The notes beneath the pieces were generated by a model. That model had not been told where the DNA came from. It did not search any database and saw nothing but the letters and a program-made list of their open reading frames with translations. Shown here piece after piece: positions 38,401 to 49,192 of a stretch of 64,000 nt of DNA. The DNA is from Isoetes taiwanensis (Eukaryota; Streptophyta; Lycopodiopsida; Isoetales; Isoetaceae): contig JAJEKV010000095.1 of the NCBI GenBank assembly GCA_021234155.1, positions 3,174,621 to 3,238,620 on the forward strand, read 5' to 3'. Numbering within the stretch: position 1 is the stretch's first letter; each line of letters begins with the position of its first letter. The position numbers and the translations under genes are program-made.

Positions 38401-39235
38401 GTTTTTTTTTATTAATATATCAATAAATAGAAATCTTTCTGAGGATTGGACAAGGGGGGTTTTTGAAAAATTGCATTATTGATTTTCGGGTTTCTAGTTA
38501 AGAATGTTGTTTTTAAAGATGTTAGGGATGTCAAAGAAACAACGATGTGGAGTGGTTAAGAGCAAGAAAAAATTTAAATAGTTGGTTTTAAAAAAAAAAA
38601 ATTAAAAGGGAAACTAACTCTTAAGAAAGTAGGTAAAGATTCATAATGAAGGTTTGAAAAAAGTCACAAAGCAAGATTAATGAATCTAAATTGGTTTGTA
38701 GGTATGGCCCCGATTTGTGAAGACACTAATGATTAGTGAGATTAGCGCATGGTCATAAATGAGATATGTGCTAACGAAAGTCCCGATAGGGAGATGCAAA
38801 CTGGTCAAAGTGTCGACCATTTTGTCGGGCAATTGAAAAGGAAGTGCCAATTTGAGTTAGCACAAAAATGGCGGTCAAGAAGAAATGTTGACTTCTCTCC
38901 TTGACACACATGTAAAGCCAATGATTGGAAACCCCATGGATGAACTGAAGACATGTTTGAAGCATTAGGTCAGACTTAAAAGTCCCAATGCCGAGGCTCG
39001 TGTCAAGGAATGGGTAGCTTCATGGAATTCCTCAAAGAAGCGGCGTTTGGATCACAAGAACATCATTGCGGATCTCAATGCACGCGTCGGTTGAGGTAAT
39101 TAAAATGCTTTGCATCGTGGGGAAGCTCTAGTGGAGCAGGGCCTAGCAAGCCCCACTTTTCTTTGGAGAATCACATGAACACATCAATCTTTGTTGATCC
39201 CATGCCCGTAGAGGCCGTGGATGTGATACGCCTTA

Positions 39236-40259
39236 TTGAGGAGAAACCAACACATCGCACGTATCAAATCAAAATCAACGGAACACAACACTTCCAAGAT
39301 GATGAGCTATCTGAGTGGATGGGTTTTCAAGGGCAAAGATAGGGCAGAGACGTATGAGATGGCTCAAAGATACATACGCTTCAAGAGCCCGCATCCTGCT
39401 TTGGCTACATCCATTGGACTTGCATATGAAGTTGCTAGCTCTAGTGGGGATACCATAGGGCCAATGGTGATTCTACCTTTCATGAATGGAGAGACACTTG
39501 CACACTTGTTTGACTATTTACCTAATAACTTGTCACGTTTTAGAAGATGGTCAAATGCAATTGCTAGCGCCAAGAAGAACCGACAAACACATAAAGCTGA
39601 ACTTAGGAGCAAAATGCGAGTTGTATATCAGTATGTTCCAGAGATAGCTCTTGCCCTAGCAGAAGGTGTCGTTGAGATCCACAAAGGCCACTTCACTCAC
39701 ACAAAGCTTAATTGCAAGAGAGTCAAATTACATTTTGATGATGAGTACCAAAATGTGTGGGTGGCCATTGGTGATTGGGACAATGCAATTCATTTTTCGC
39801 TAAAGGCGTCGTCCCTTGTTGAAGTGTCGGTACTTACTTTGGGATGGACAAGCAAAATATCCATGGTTAGAGGAAACTGTGTTTGAGAAATCAAAGGATG
39901 ATGATCGTGTATGGGGACACGAAATTCATGATGTCTATGCATTGGGATATATTTATGAGATGCTTCTGGATTTCGTGCAAGCTATGCGACGAATGGAGTG
40001 GTTTAATAATAACAACAATGCCCAATGGATTAATCCAACCCATATGTACCAACGACGTCTTGACAAGTTGGAGGAGCAAAAAACAAGAATGATGTGCCTA
40101 CGTGAAGACGTATTCTCATCACGACCCAAAGCTTCTGAAGTTGTTGAAGCCTTACAAAGTGTTGGAATATCTTCTACCATGGTTGTGAGACAAAGACGAC
40201 ACATGAAGTGCATGGATGCCTTGGAGATGTCAAAATTGTTGTTGTCACAACTCAAATAA
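39236..40259 (+). CDS. Kinase-like protein lacking catalytic residues (captured, one frameshift)
   Basis: Two overlapping frames, joined by a shift near 39,820-39,880, read as a protein-kinase fold. HPALATSIGLAYEV and MVILPFMNGETLAHLFDYL resemble the HPNIV..GF.YE and LV.EYM.NGSL..YL segments. EGVVEIHKGHFTHTKLN occupies the catalytic loop but has HTK where active kinases have HRD. The metal-binding DFG position reads DWD (VAIGDWDNA). VYALGYIYEML matches helix F and SSRPKASEVVEAL the C-terminal RP..EVV segment. The glycine loop and VAIK lysine were not recognised upstream. The missing Asp suggests a pseudokinase. The frame is long and rich in normal CAG/CTG, unlike its surroundings, so it may be recently captured or better polished. 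Confidence 0.6.
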
Positions 40260-40710
40260 TGAATACAATATTGTATATCTTGCCATGTTTAAGAGTATTA
40301 AATTTTTTTAATTGTCTAATAACCAAATATATAAAGACACTTTTAATTATTCAAATCCCAATGTTTTGTAATGAACTTCCCATGTTGCTAACATTTGTTG
40401 CTTTCCTACTATGTTATTCATCGCACTCCATATAAATAACTTGCAAGTTTTTGCACATGTCCAGCAACCATGGGATGCGGCACGATGGCATATCTATTGT
40501 TCACAACTTTACTTCTCGCGTGGCTTGGTAGCCTTCTTGTGACCCTAAAACGCAAAAGGCCTTTAAGAGGCTTAAGTTGGTCGTTAGGGTTTAGCTCGCC
40601 ACCACCGCCACCTCCACCATTGTGTGGATTTGGTATGGATTTTTTCTAGGATAAAATGTAAGTTAACCATTTATTTTTAACGTTCTAATGTTTTTAAATG
40701 TAGCGTGTAA

Positions 40711-42150
40711 ATGCGGTTCGTCCTTCTTTTCCTATGCATAATGTTCGCCGTCGTGGTTATGGGCGGATCTTCTTTCGGACCATCACGTAGAAGAGGCGGA
40801 AAAAGGACCTCGCATCCAGCGGGGAAGGCGAAGAGCGTGGAACTCCGAGATATCATCGAGGCGATAACCACGAAGATAGGTGGAATGCCTTGCAATTCGG
40901 GATGTCGCCCCGAGAAATGGAGATTGCGGCGCCGGTTGTTGAACAAAGTAGGAGGTCTCCGGGCGCCCATGACCCTCCACGTCATAGCTCATACACTCCT
41001 TCGAATTCAATCTTGGGCCGTTCAGAACACGAGGAGAATGAACCCCACGAAGGAGGCGCCGACCGTCGTTTACGCCGGAGTGGACATAATTCCTCTTCAA
41101 GCTCTGTTAAAGATCGTGCACCACGCACCACCTCCACGAAGGCATCTCTTTCAATATGAGTGAGTTCATCTTGAATTATGCCCTTTTTTGTTCACTAACA
41201 CATATTCATATGTTAGTCGTATGTTGAGTGTAGTAGCAAGAAAGTTGCCGCCACAACGACCGCAGATGGCGACAATTTTTGGAAGATGGCTAATAATGTC
41301 ACAAATAGCGTTTGCCATAACGTCCACAAGGGTGAATGGAACTCGGGAGCCTATGATGAGGAAAAAGAGAGGATCAAGGAGATTTTAGAGCGAGAATATC
41401 CGAGCTCAAGTCGAGAGATCTCATGGAGGGAGGTTTGTTCAAAGCGGGGTAAACATGTTAAATCCACGTTTATTAGGCTCTTTCGTTCTTCATTATAACC
41501 TCATTGTACTCATATTTTATTTATATTTTGCAGAGGTAATCGGAAGAAGCGGTGAAAGCTCTTGCCAAAGCTTCTGAGGAGTCCCGATAGAGGAAGTGGC
41601 CTGACCTATCCGGGTTGACTAATGAGGCATTTCAAGTACATCATCTCTCCCATGAGTCATTATAATTAGATGATGCCATGTGGACTAAGTCCTTGTATTG
41701 CATTGTAGTGTTTGAAGGCCAACATATTATCAAAGAAAGGGGAAGCTAGAACAAAGCAGCATTTGACGCGAGGTACGACGAAGCAAGTGGCGACCATAGT
41801 GCCAATAAAAGACTGGTGCGGCGGTTATGGCTTTTCGGATAAGCTATTTGTAAGTATAAATTTGGTTTATAATGTAGGTTCTCGAAGTTGAACACTAACA
41901 TTAGTTTTGGTGCTCATTCTCACTAGGCGTCATTTCTTTGGTCGCCCTGCTAAAGATGAACGCGAAAGGGCCTTCAAACAAGGCGGATCATGCGACCATC
42001 GCGTCGCCAGCATGCTTGGCGTGAAAGGGGGATGAAGTGTGTATCATTCATTAGATAATTATTTGTGACTACAATGAACTAATTGTTTGCGATACAATAT
42101 AATGCGGGTAAATGAAGACGAAGCCAATGAAGAAGAAGAAGAAGAGAGCA
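40711..42150 (+). pseudogene. Possible second CACTA gene (plant En/Spm transposase-associated type)
   Basis: Several frames in a row look like the smaller CACTA protein family (Ptta/En/Spm). There is a serine- and charge-rich N-terminal region (RSEHEENEPHEGG, about 41,010) and KGEWNSGAYDEEKERIKEI at about 41,330. Later come LKANILSKKGEARTKQHLT at about 41,710 (compare K.KN..NR.K..I.H..G) and KDWCGGYGF. Typical genes of this family lie downstream of TNP2 in the same orientation, as here, although 20 kb of other sequence intervenes. Frames are broken and the assignment rests on weak similarity and position. Confidence 0.4.
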
Positions 42151-42589
42151 ACAACTAAAGACTTAATATATTTTGTAATGTGCAAATTACATTGTGAAAT
42201 ATATTAATTGAATTCAATTTAAATTTTTATGCTTTGTTCTTATTATTTGTGATTTTTTGTTATGTTAATTTTATGCTCGATTCTATTTTTTTATTCTTAG
42301 ATTTATTAAACATTTAATTACATATTAAACAATAATGCTTATCTACCATTAATATAATTTAATCAATATTTGTTTCTATTTTTCGAATTTTTAAATTTTT
42401 AAATATTTATTCTCGATTTATTTTGTTCATATTTAATATTTATTAATACTATTAATATTATTGATAATATTAATATTAATAAATATTACTAAATATTTAT
42501 TTATATTAAATATTTGTTAATTTTGCATATGAATATTGTTGTCCCGGATTAAATCATATTGAATAATATTAAATAAATTTTTTTTATCA

Positions 42590-43122
42590 AAATTCCTTAA
42601 TCGTCGTTGAACGGCGTGTCGTCTGCGGTAGCGCGCCGCGTCGGCGTCGTTGAACGACGTTGTCCGGCGTGGCGCCGCCGCCAGAAGCCCGACAACCACG
42701 CGCGGCGAGCGGTGGCAGACAGCCAAAGAACGTCGTTGAGCGGCGTTTCACCGGCAGATACCGCGTCGGCTTCTGTACCGGCAACGCCCACCGGGCCGGA
42801 CATGATGGCGTGTACTTTTACCCGCCGTTGAACGGCGTTGCCAGTCATCGCCACACCCGCAACGGCCCGGCCGGGCGATCCACTCTGGCGGCGATGCGCG
42901 TCGACCGATGCGATAATGCGCGTTAACGGCGTTGAGCGGCGTCATGTAAAATTCGCAAAAACGCCAGCGGTTGCGGCGGCGTATAGCGGCGATAAGCGTC
43001 GTTTATCGGCGCTCGACGTCGAAATAGACGTCGTTTATCGACGTTTTGACGTCGATCATCGACGTGCAAACGACGTCTGGACGTCGTAATAGACGCCGTA
43101 ACAGGGCTTTGGTTTTGTAGTG
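42590..43122. repeat. CACTA right terminus and subterminal repeats
   Basis: Dense copies of CGTCGTTGAACGGCGT, GACGTCGTTTATCGACG and similar motifs in both orientations, ending in GGTTTTGTAGTG. Many are near-palindromic. They mirror the left end of the element. Confidence 0.72.
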
Positions 43123-43451
43123 TGACTAGCTGGGGTGCACAGGCAGATCGTGGGAGTTGGAATTGACTCCTCAGGCGCGCGAATCGGAGCTCGGAAGGTC
43201 TGTGGGCGAAAAGGGGAATGTTAGGGTTTGATGCCTTATGTAGGCTATCAGTTAGGTTTAGGGTTTTCCATGACCCTTGGTCTACTTTTAATGGGTTAAA
43301 GGTCTAAAAAGTGTGCGCACCATTGCAAGTTGCCCCCTAGGCGTCCTTGCTTGGGTATACATCGGCGTACACGTCGACTGGACGGCGTGTACGCATGATG
43401 GCGGAGTACGGTATACGTCTTGAGACCGTATATCGTACTGGAACGTCACAC
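43123..43451 (-). mobile_element. H3 element copy A, 5' terminal part
   Basis: On the minus strand it starts TGTGACGTTC at 43,451, the same first ten bases as copy B at 57,321, and shares CCTAGGGGGCAACTTGC about 110 bp in. Further on it contains plant LTR-like AAACCCTAA stretches. It continues the body at 6852-10,954 across the CACTA insertion. The TG start is compatible with an LTR, but no matching 3' LTR is in the window. Confidence 0.8.
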
Positions 43452-43572
43452 TGATGTTTGATGGTTGGAAGAGCAAGATTAGCTTCGATCTCATTTCTCA
43501 CCCTATGGTGCAACGATTGCTCAGTTATCCTTATTGCGCCAAGAAAAAAATTAGAAGAGTTGAACCACAGGA

Positions 43573-43643
43573 TCCATTGGCCGAGAATCGAACTCAGGTC
43601 TGTACCGTGGCAGGGTACTATTCTACCACTAGACCACCAATGC
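43573..43643 (-). tRNA. tRNA-Gly (GCC)
   Basis: 71 nt. Anticodon loop CTGCCAC closed by GTACC/GGTAC. The D arm (GGTCTAGTGGTAGAA) and T arm (CTGAG TTCGATT CTCGG) are typical of plant tRNA-Gly(GCC). The first acceptor pair is mismatched (G1 with G72), so it may be a decaying copy. No intron. Confidence 0.82.
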
Positions 43644-44057
43644 ACAAGTAATACAAATGAATACCTTTTTAATTAACAAGCACATACAACCAACTCAATC
43701 AAATGCATCTCATAATCCAGTTCTCAAAAAAATATCGTGGTCGTACAATAAGGTGTAGGAATGGTTGTTCTTCTAATAAGTCCAAACAAATGATTATGCC
43801 AAGGCATAAAGCGACAAGATTTGCTTAATCACCGTGTTTTGCCATGCTTGAACTTGATATCATCAAAAATTGAAAGAATTTAAATGTTAATGAGTAACAA
43901 TGTCGAGCATTGGTGTGCCACTAATGGGGCTATGCATAAACCCTAGAATATTGCGTCAGTGGAAGAGTGCGTAGGGAATCTGAATGACAAACTCTAAATA
44001 TTAATCGAATGGACGTATGTGATAGGGACTATAAAATAATATGAAAAAGCTCCTACA

Positions 44058-44139
44058 CGTGGATGATACGATTCAAACCTATGCGAGCAAAGCCCACATG
44101 ATTTCTAGTCATGCCCAATAACCACTCTGGCACATCCAT
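44058..44139 (-). tRNA. tRNA-Ser (AGA), probably degraded
   Basis: 82 nt with a long variable arm and anticodon loop CTAGAAA (anticodon AGA). Position 1 is A against C72, and the B-box reads GGTTTGAATCG where GGTTCGAATCC is expected, so it is likely a pseudogene. Confidence 0.7.
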
Positions 44140-44396
44140 GACGGCATGTGGAATACTTCCGTTTCTTCTTAGATCATTGAAATATTTAGGAGGATAGGAT
44201 TTGGCTAGTCATTTGTTCTCTTTCATTGTGATGTTTGATGGTTGGAAGAACAAGATTAGCTTCGATCTCATTTCTCACACTATGGTGCAATCGATTGCTC
44301 AGTTATCCTTATGTCATTATCAACATGGTTTAATGCATTAAATCTTCTTTTTGGCTCTTGCGCCAAGAACAAAATTGGAAGAGTTGAACCACAGGA

Positions 44397-44467
44397 TGCA
44401 TTGGCCAAGAATCAAACTCGGGTCTGTACCGTGGCAGGGTACTATTCTACCACTAGACCACCAATGC
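44397..44467 (-). tRNA. tRNA-Gly (GCC), second copy
   Basis: 71 nt. The acceptor stem is fully paired (GCATTGG with CCAATGC) and the anticodon stem-loop is identical to the first copy. The T loop has TTTGATT in place of TTCGATT, which weakens the B-box. Confidence 0.8.
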
Positions 44468-44517
44468 ACAAGTAATACAAATGAATACCTTCTTCATTAA
44501 CAAGCACATACAACCAA

Positions 44518-44640
44518 CTCAATCAAATGCATCTCATAATCCAGTTCTCAAAAAATTATCGTGGTCGTACAATAAGGTCACCTTATTGTACGACCACGAT
44601 ATTTTTTTGCGAACTGGATTATGAGATGCATTTAATTGAG
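44518..44640. repeat. Near-perfect inverted repeat (61-bp arms, 1-bp centre)
   Basis: The left arm belongs to the duplicated block and is present in the first copy at about 43,692-43,752. The right arm is its reverse complement and is present only here. The centre is AAGGT-C-ACCTT at 44,579. This looks like a local fold-back duplication during replication or repair, or an assembly artefact. Confidence 0.92.
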
Positions 44641-44953
44641 CACCGTGCAGGAATGGTTGTTCTTCTAATAAGTCCAAACAAATGATTATGCCAAGGCATA
44701 AAGCGACAAGATTTGCTCAATCACCGTGTTTTTCCATGCTTGAACTTGATATCATAAAAAATTGAAAGAATTAACATGTGAATGAGTAACAATGTCGAGC
44801 ATTGGTGTGCCACTAATGGGGGCTATGCATAAACTCTAGAATATTGCGTCAGTGGAAGAGTGCGTGGGGAATATGAATGACAAACTCTAAATATTAATTG
44901 AATGGACGTATGTGATAGTACGGACTATAAAATAATATGAAAAAGCTCCTACA

Positions 44954-45035
44954 CGTGGATGATAGGATTCGAACCTATGCGAGCAAAGGCCACATAATTT
45001 CTAGTCATGCCCAATAACCACTCTGGCACATCCAC
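44954..45035 (-). tRNA. tRNA-Ser (AGA), second copy
   Basis: 82 nt. Paired acceptor stem (GTGGATG with CATCCAC), anticodon AGA, canonical A-box-like TGCCAGAGTGG and B-box GGTTCGAATCC. The variable arm is slightly altered. This is the better of the two serine tRNA copies. Confidence 0.85.
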
Positions 45036-45049
45036 TCCAGCATGTAGAA

Positions 45050-45052
<3 letters not shown>

Positions 45053-45081
<29 letters not shown>
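45053..45081 (+). repeat. T29 homopolymer at the left edge of the retroelement
   Basis: A run of 29 T directly before AGATGGCTTGTTAATGGG. The tandem copy has only TTTTTTTATT at the same place (51,410-51,418). Confidence 0.95.
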
Positions 45082-45084
<3 letters not shown>

Positions 45085-45498
45085 TGGCTTGTTAATGGGC
45101 TGTAAAATTCAAGCAGTAAATACAAAAATATGTTGGTCTAAGCATTACCCCTTATTGTGGTAAAATGATTATAGACGCTTATATTATACAGACCTTTACA
45201 TAATGTAAGAAAAAATAGAACTAGGGTTTATGGAATGAAAATGTTAGGGTTTCATCCTCACGAAAAGGTAACGTGGATGGATGGAGATGCAACTGCTTTT
45301 AGCAAGAATGATAACTAGATACAGATAAGCTGGACTTAGAATACGACCAGTGTGGTGCAACCCTACTAAGGACAGAGATTGCAGATAAATAGCAGTAATA
45401 TGAAGCATAGAGGCTTATACATGTGCTGGTCTCCCGCTGCCGGAAATGTTCTGCTATTGGTTTCAATGAGTATGGGCAGGAAAAAGGGTGATTTAAAC

Positions 45499-45861
45499 AT
45501 GGCTACTAGAAGGAAGCTAGATCTAGAAGCTAGTATGGCTCCCAAGAGAAAGAAGATTTGGGAATTTCGTAGAGTTGCACAGGCTGCAAAACCAACTGAT
45601 AATTCAGAAAGTTCCAAGAAGGATAAGGAGGCAGAGAGCTTAGCTGGGAAAAATGGAGAAGGCAATAGTAAGGCTGGTAAAGAGCATTCTACTAGTAATA
45701 AAGGCTATGGAGAATTCCCTGCAAACAAAGAGGCTGACTCAAAAGAAGATGATGGATCTGGAGCAATGGCCAAACAACACAAGGAAATCCCCTCTGGAGC
45801 GAAATTTATTCAGGTTAATGCTTACCAAAGTGATTTTACCCAATTGCCTGATGGGTTGTAA
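45499..45861 (+). CDS. Small basic, lysine-rich protein of the retroelement
   Basis: An open frame of about 120 codons from the ATG of MATRRKLD. The same start is preserved in the second copy at 54,681, which favours it over an upstream ATG at 45,379. The protein is hydrophilic and rich in Lys, Ser and Glu. APKRKKIWEFRR near residue 15 looks like a nuclear localisation signal. Repeated KAGKE and KEADSKED stretches suggest disorder. No domain is recognised. It lies 5' of the large ORFs, so it may be a first exon of ORF1 or a separate accessory protein. A further short frame at 46,100-46,315 (also basic) follows and is only partly preserved in the second copy. Confidence 0.5.
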   Translation: MATRRKLDLEASMAPKRKKIWEFRRVAQAAKPTDNSESSKKDKEAESLAGKNGEGNSKAGKEHSTSNKGYGEFPANKEADSKEDDGSGAMAKQHKEIPSGAKFIQVNAYQSDFTQLPDGL

Positions 45862-47286
45862 AATTATTTGAATCTAATTACGTATATTCAACTTAATGTG
45901 CTTTAGTAGAATTCGATCTGTAAGTATTAGAATACATTTAATGAGGTTGATCCTGATTTGCTTAATAGGAAGCTAATTTATAGATCATCTTGGGGCGACA
46001 TTGTAGAGCTTGCTGGCTTGATGTTAACTCAGGATAATGTTTATGGAATAGTCCTATGTGTAGCTACTCTTGTATGATTAAATAGAGTTTAACTGCTGAA
46101 TGAGAAAAGAAATATGCAGAAATACCCTTCATAATGCATATAGGCAGAAATATCTCTGGTCTGGAGCTATGTTACATATGAAGGTAATCAACAGGGGATA
46201 TAAAGATGAGAAAGTGATAAAAGACAAGATCATGAAAAGAATAGGGCAGAATAGTCTAGTCTGGTTTATTCATCCTATTGGGCTATATGCTGGCATTAAA
46301 TCTCTGCCAGACTGAACATGATACATGTGTTAGACGTAAACTGCAGATTTAAATATCATTTGTGCTTTGGTGCATAACTTCTTAGCTAATCCTAATGAAT
46401 TAAGGTGACCATGCTATTCTATATTAAATAGTTGTAGCCGGACTGAACATAAATAGTGAGAATAAACTTATGGTCTGTTTGGTTAAATGCTGGACACGAG
46501 TCACATTATAGAATTTTCTGATAAATAACATAGAATCTTGCATATACGTGGTAGCATAGGGGCGCACAAGAACATCTGGAGTTGCATGATTGCTGTACTA
46601 TTAACTCTAGATTTTGGCAGTCCAAAGAGCTTTTCATGTTAACATAGGATGGTTATTATGGAAATCCTGGGTATGATTGTATTGATACTTATGAAACAAA
46701 GGCATAGACTGGTCTGTGAACTGTGGAAGGTAATAGATATGGGACCATAAAAGTTACTGATAACCAATCGTCCATGGTAAGAATACTATCATATATACTT
46801 GAACAATGGCCAAAAGAAGGCTCGATATGCCACTGAAATTTTAGGCTCATGTGATCCAGATATGTCCTGCAGTATACTTTTGTATTGTTTCATCTATTTT
46901 GCATGGTGAAGGGGATAACCCAAGAGACCTAATGCTTACTGTCCGTCGCTGTCATCATTACCCTTCTTAGGCTAATTTTTGGCTGGTTTACTGCAGGTAA
47001 CCAGGTTTCTTGCTCCATGCTTTGATGTTTATAACGTTCTAAGCTGATGGTTCAAAAAACAAGACTGAAAGTAAGATATTTCCATTGGGAGATCATTGAA
47101 TATGCTGAGTTCTCAGTATTTGTATCTTAAAGTATAAGCTTGTCTTAAGTCTTTTCGGTTGATTATTTCTTAAGTTTGTAATAATTATTGATCTCTGTGG
47201 ATTATATGATTTTATTTCTATCATTCTTGGAATATAAGTTCTTTTTCTGAAAAAATATGATATCATTACAAAGTATATATTTTTTA

Positions 47287-48899
47287 GATCCTTACCACCC
47301 GCCTAGGAAATTGTTCCGGCAATTTTTAAGGGCTGCCAAAAGGCGATTTGATATTTTCAGTCAGAAATATCAAGTATGGAAGTCTGGAAACAGATTTGAG
47401 GTTTTTATTTTAAATTCAGTTTTCTAGTTCTGCAGGCGGTTACTACGAGGAAATACTAATTACGAAACTTTTGCCGATGATTATAGGATGAGGCCAGAAA
47501 AGATGACCATAATTACTGGATCAAAGAACTCAGGTTCTTTAAATATCATGAGTGTGGGGTCGATAGCCCTAATCTGGCAGTTCAAACAATAGTTGCTTGC
47601 ATCAGAAATAAGGAAATCCATGATTACATCACATTCAAGGAGACAAATCTAGTAGACAAGGCAAGATCTCCTATTACCTTTTTAGGTTTCAATGGTTGGT
47701 TTAAGCTGCTCCATACTATGAAGAAGAACAATTTTGAGTATACTAAATGCAAAGGCGCCATTCTGGAAATTTACAATGATATGAACAATATCTTGTACCA
47801 ACGAACCTGTCAAGAGGATGATATTGCCAGAAATTTCGTGATTGGCCTCACTGCACTTGAAGTAGGCAATGAAATCTATCCATCTTTTGATCCTACTGAT
47901 GATCTACCAAGCAATGATGATGAAACATGCCTTTTTTCTGAAAAGGATCTGATAGAACCTGATTTCTTCAATATACAGTCACAGTCACCTAACGTGGATA
48001 CTGCTGACAATGAACAACAGCATAATGTTGAGCAAGAGGAGGTCCCCAATCTTACTTTAGGAAACTCATCTTGTTTTCCTATCATCATTGAGCAATCTGT
48101 GGAAGGACTGGCAGCTGCGTACGACCACGCCATTTGGAAAAGTCAAAATTTCGGAGCTTTAGCGCCTATTAATTTGGAGACATGGATTGCACTTGCAGGT
48201 ATAACTAAAGATGAGATCATGAATGCTAAGGCCACTGCCTCCAGACTTGAAAAAACATTTTCCTATATTAACCCTGATGTTAATTTTGATATGTCCTTCT
48301 TTGATGAAGTCTGCATTAAAGATCCAGCTATCCAGGTTTGCCAAAAAGGCCACATGGCCTATCCCAATGAAGAAAGGAATGATTTCTTTTTGAAAAGGAT
48401 GTGGCGCACTCATTGCCCATACTTTAAATGTAAGTGTTTCAAGAACAAAAAATCCACATGCCATTGTGGCATTATTTGGCTGGATCAGGGTATATGGTTT
48501 TTATTAAACCACTTGGATGCTGTTTTTGAAGACTCCACACCAATCATGAAAATGGTGGCAATATATAAGCTCTTGAATAAGGTATTGAAACCGGCTGTTA
48601 TTGGTTATATTTCATACCTTGAAGTACGAAAAGTCATGATCAATATGACTCTCAAATATGCTGAAGATGCTGATGCCAATCTGAAATGTTTATATGGCAA
48701 CAACAGAATGGCTGATATAGTGGAGAAGACTATTAAACCTCTTTCCTTCTTGCACGACAATGCTGAGCAGAATGGAAAAAATCAGGGCTTCAAAAAGCAG
48801 AATGTTTACAAAGCCAAATCTAGCAAGCCTGCACCTAAGTTTACACCTAAGTTGGCTCCAAGAATTCATCGGCCGATCCCCTGCATTGACCAAATGTAA
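47287..48899 (+). CDS. Retroelement ORF1 (unknown, Cys-rich motif), multi-exon
   Basis: The long frame from the ATG at 47,718 has 393 codons, but coding potential extends upstream. The same frame reads EARKDDHNYWIKELRFFKYH from about 47,485, just after a TATAG acceptor. An earlier exon-like segment (PPRKLFRQFLRAAKRRFD) starts near 47,290. The protein has an acidic region around 47,890-48,050. A cluster CPYFKCKCFKNK..TCHCG at about 48,410-48,470 has the spacing of a metal-binding motif. The C-terminus is lysine-rich (KPAPKFTPKLAP). No family was recognised. The frame ends in TAA at 48,897, but a donor GTAAC at about 48,893 could splice it to the reverse-transcriptase exon at 49,193. Confidence 0.55.
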
Positions 48900-49192
48900 C
48901 AATATCCAGAACAAGAAACCTACCGCTATAGGTGCTGGAAACATGGAGGAAATGAACACAATCACTAAAGGTGGGAGCAAGATCATTACACTTGTGGAAA
49001 ATACTCCAGCTAATATTGAAATTGTGGAGGATTCTCAGGAATAATGTACTACAGTATAGTACATGACATTTGTCAATCGACTTTTTCTTGCAATTTCAAT
49101 ACAAAGACTATAGTTTTTTTTGAAACATGTATATAAAGTGATAATTAAAATTGCTGATTGCTTGTATGTTGCTAATAATCTGCATTGTGTAG

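Larger units (their letters stand above)
10955..43122 (+). mobile_element. Large CACTA-like (En/Spm) DNA transposon, about 32 kb, nested in H3 element copy A
   Basis: The left end reads CACTACAAAG and the right end reads TTTTGTAGTG, the inverted terminus typical of CACTA elements. The flanking three bases are CGA on the left and TGA on the right, which is one mismatch from the expected 3-bp target duplication. The DNA outside both ends belongs to one H3 element, which supports a single insertion interval. CG-rich subterminal repeats of the type GTCGTTGAACGGCG lie at both ends (10,980-11,510 and 42,600-43,110). Further clusters at about 12,090-12,270, 21,553-21,660 and 37,075-37,165 could be internal repeats or ends of related nested elements. 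The contents are a broken TNP2 gene, captured gene fragments and an 11-kb satellite. It could be a composite of several CACTA insertions. Confidence 0.7.
43452..45052. repeat. Tandem duplication containing tRNA-Gly and tRNA-Ser
   Basis: The block beginning TGATGTTTGATGGTTGGAAG is present at 43,452 and again at 44,228. It carries in order a tRNA-Gly and a tRNA-Ser, both on the minus strand. The second copy is longer because it has an extra stretch of about 50 bp before the tRNA-Gly and an inverted duplication after it. H3 element copy A is inserted at its left edge. Confidence 0.88.

Noticed and set aside
43288-43676. Open frames across the tRNA-Gly region
   Set aside because: They run through the tRNA gene and the H3 element end, with no domain or codon bias.
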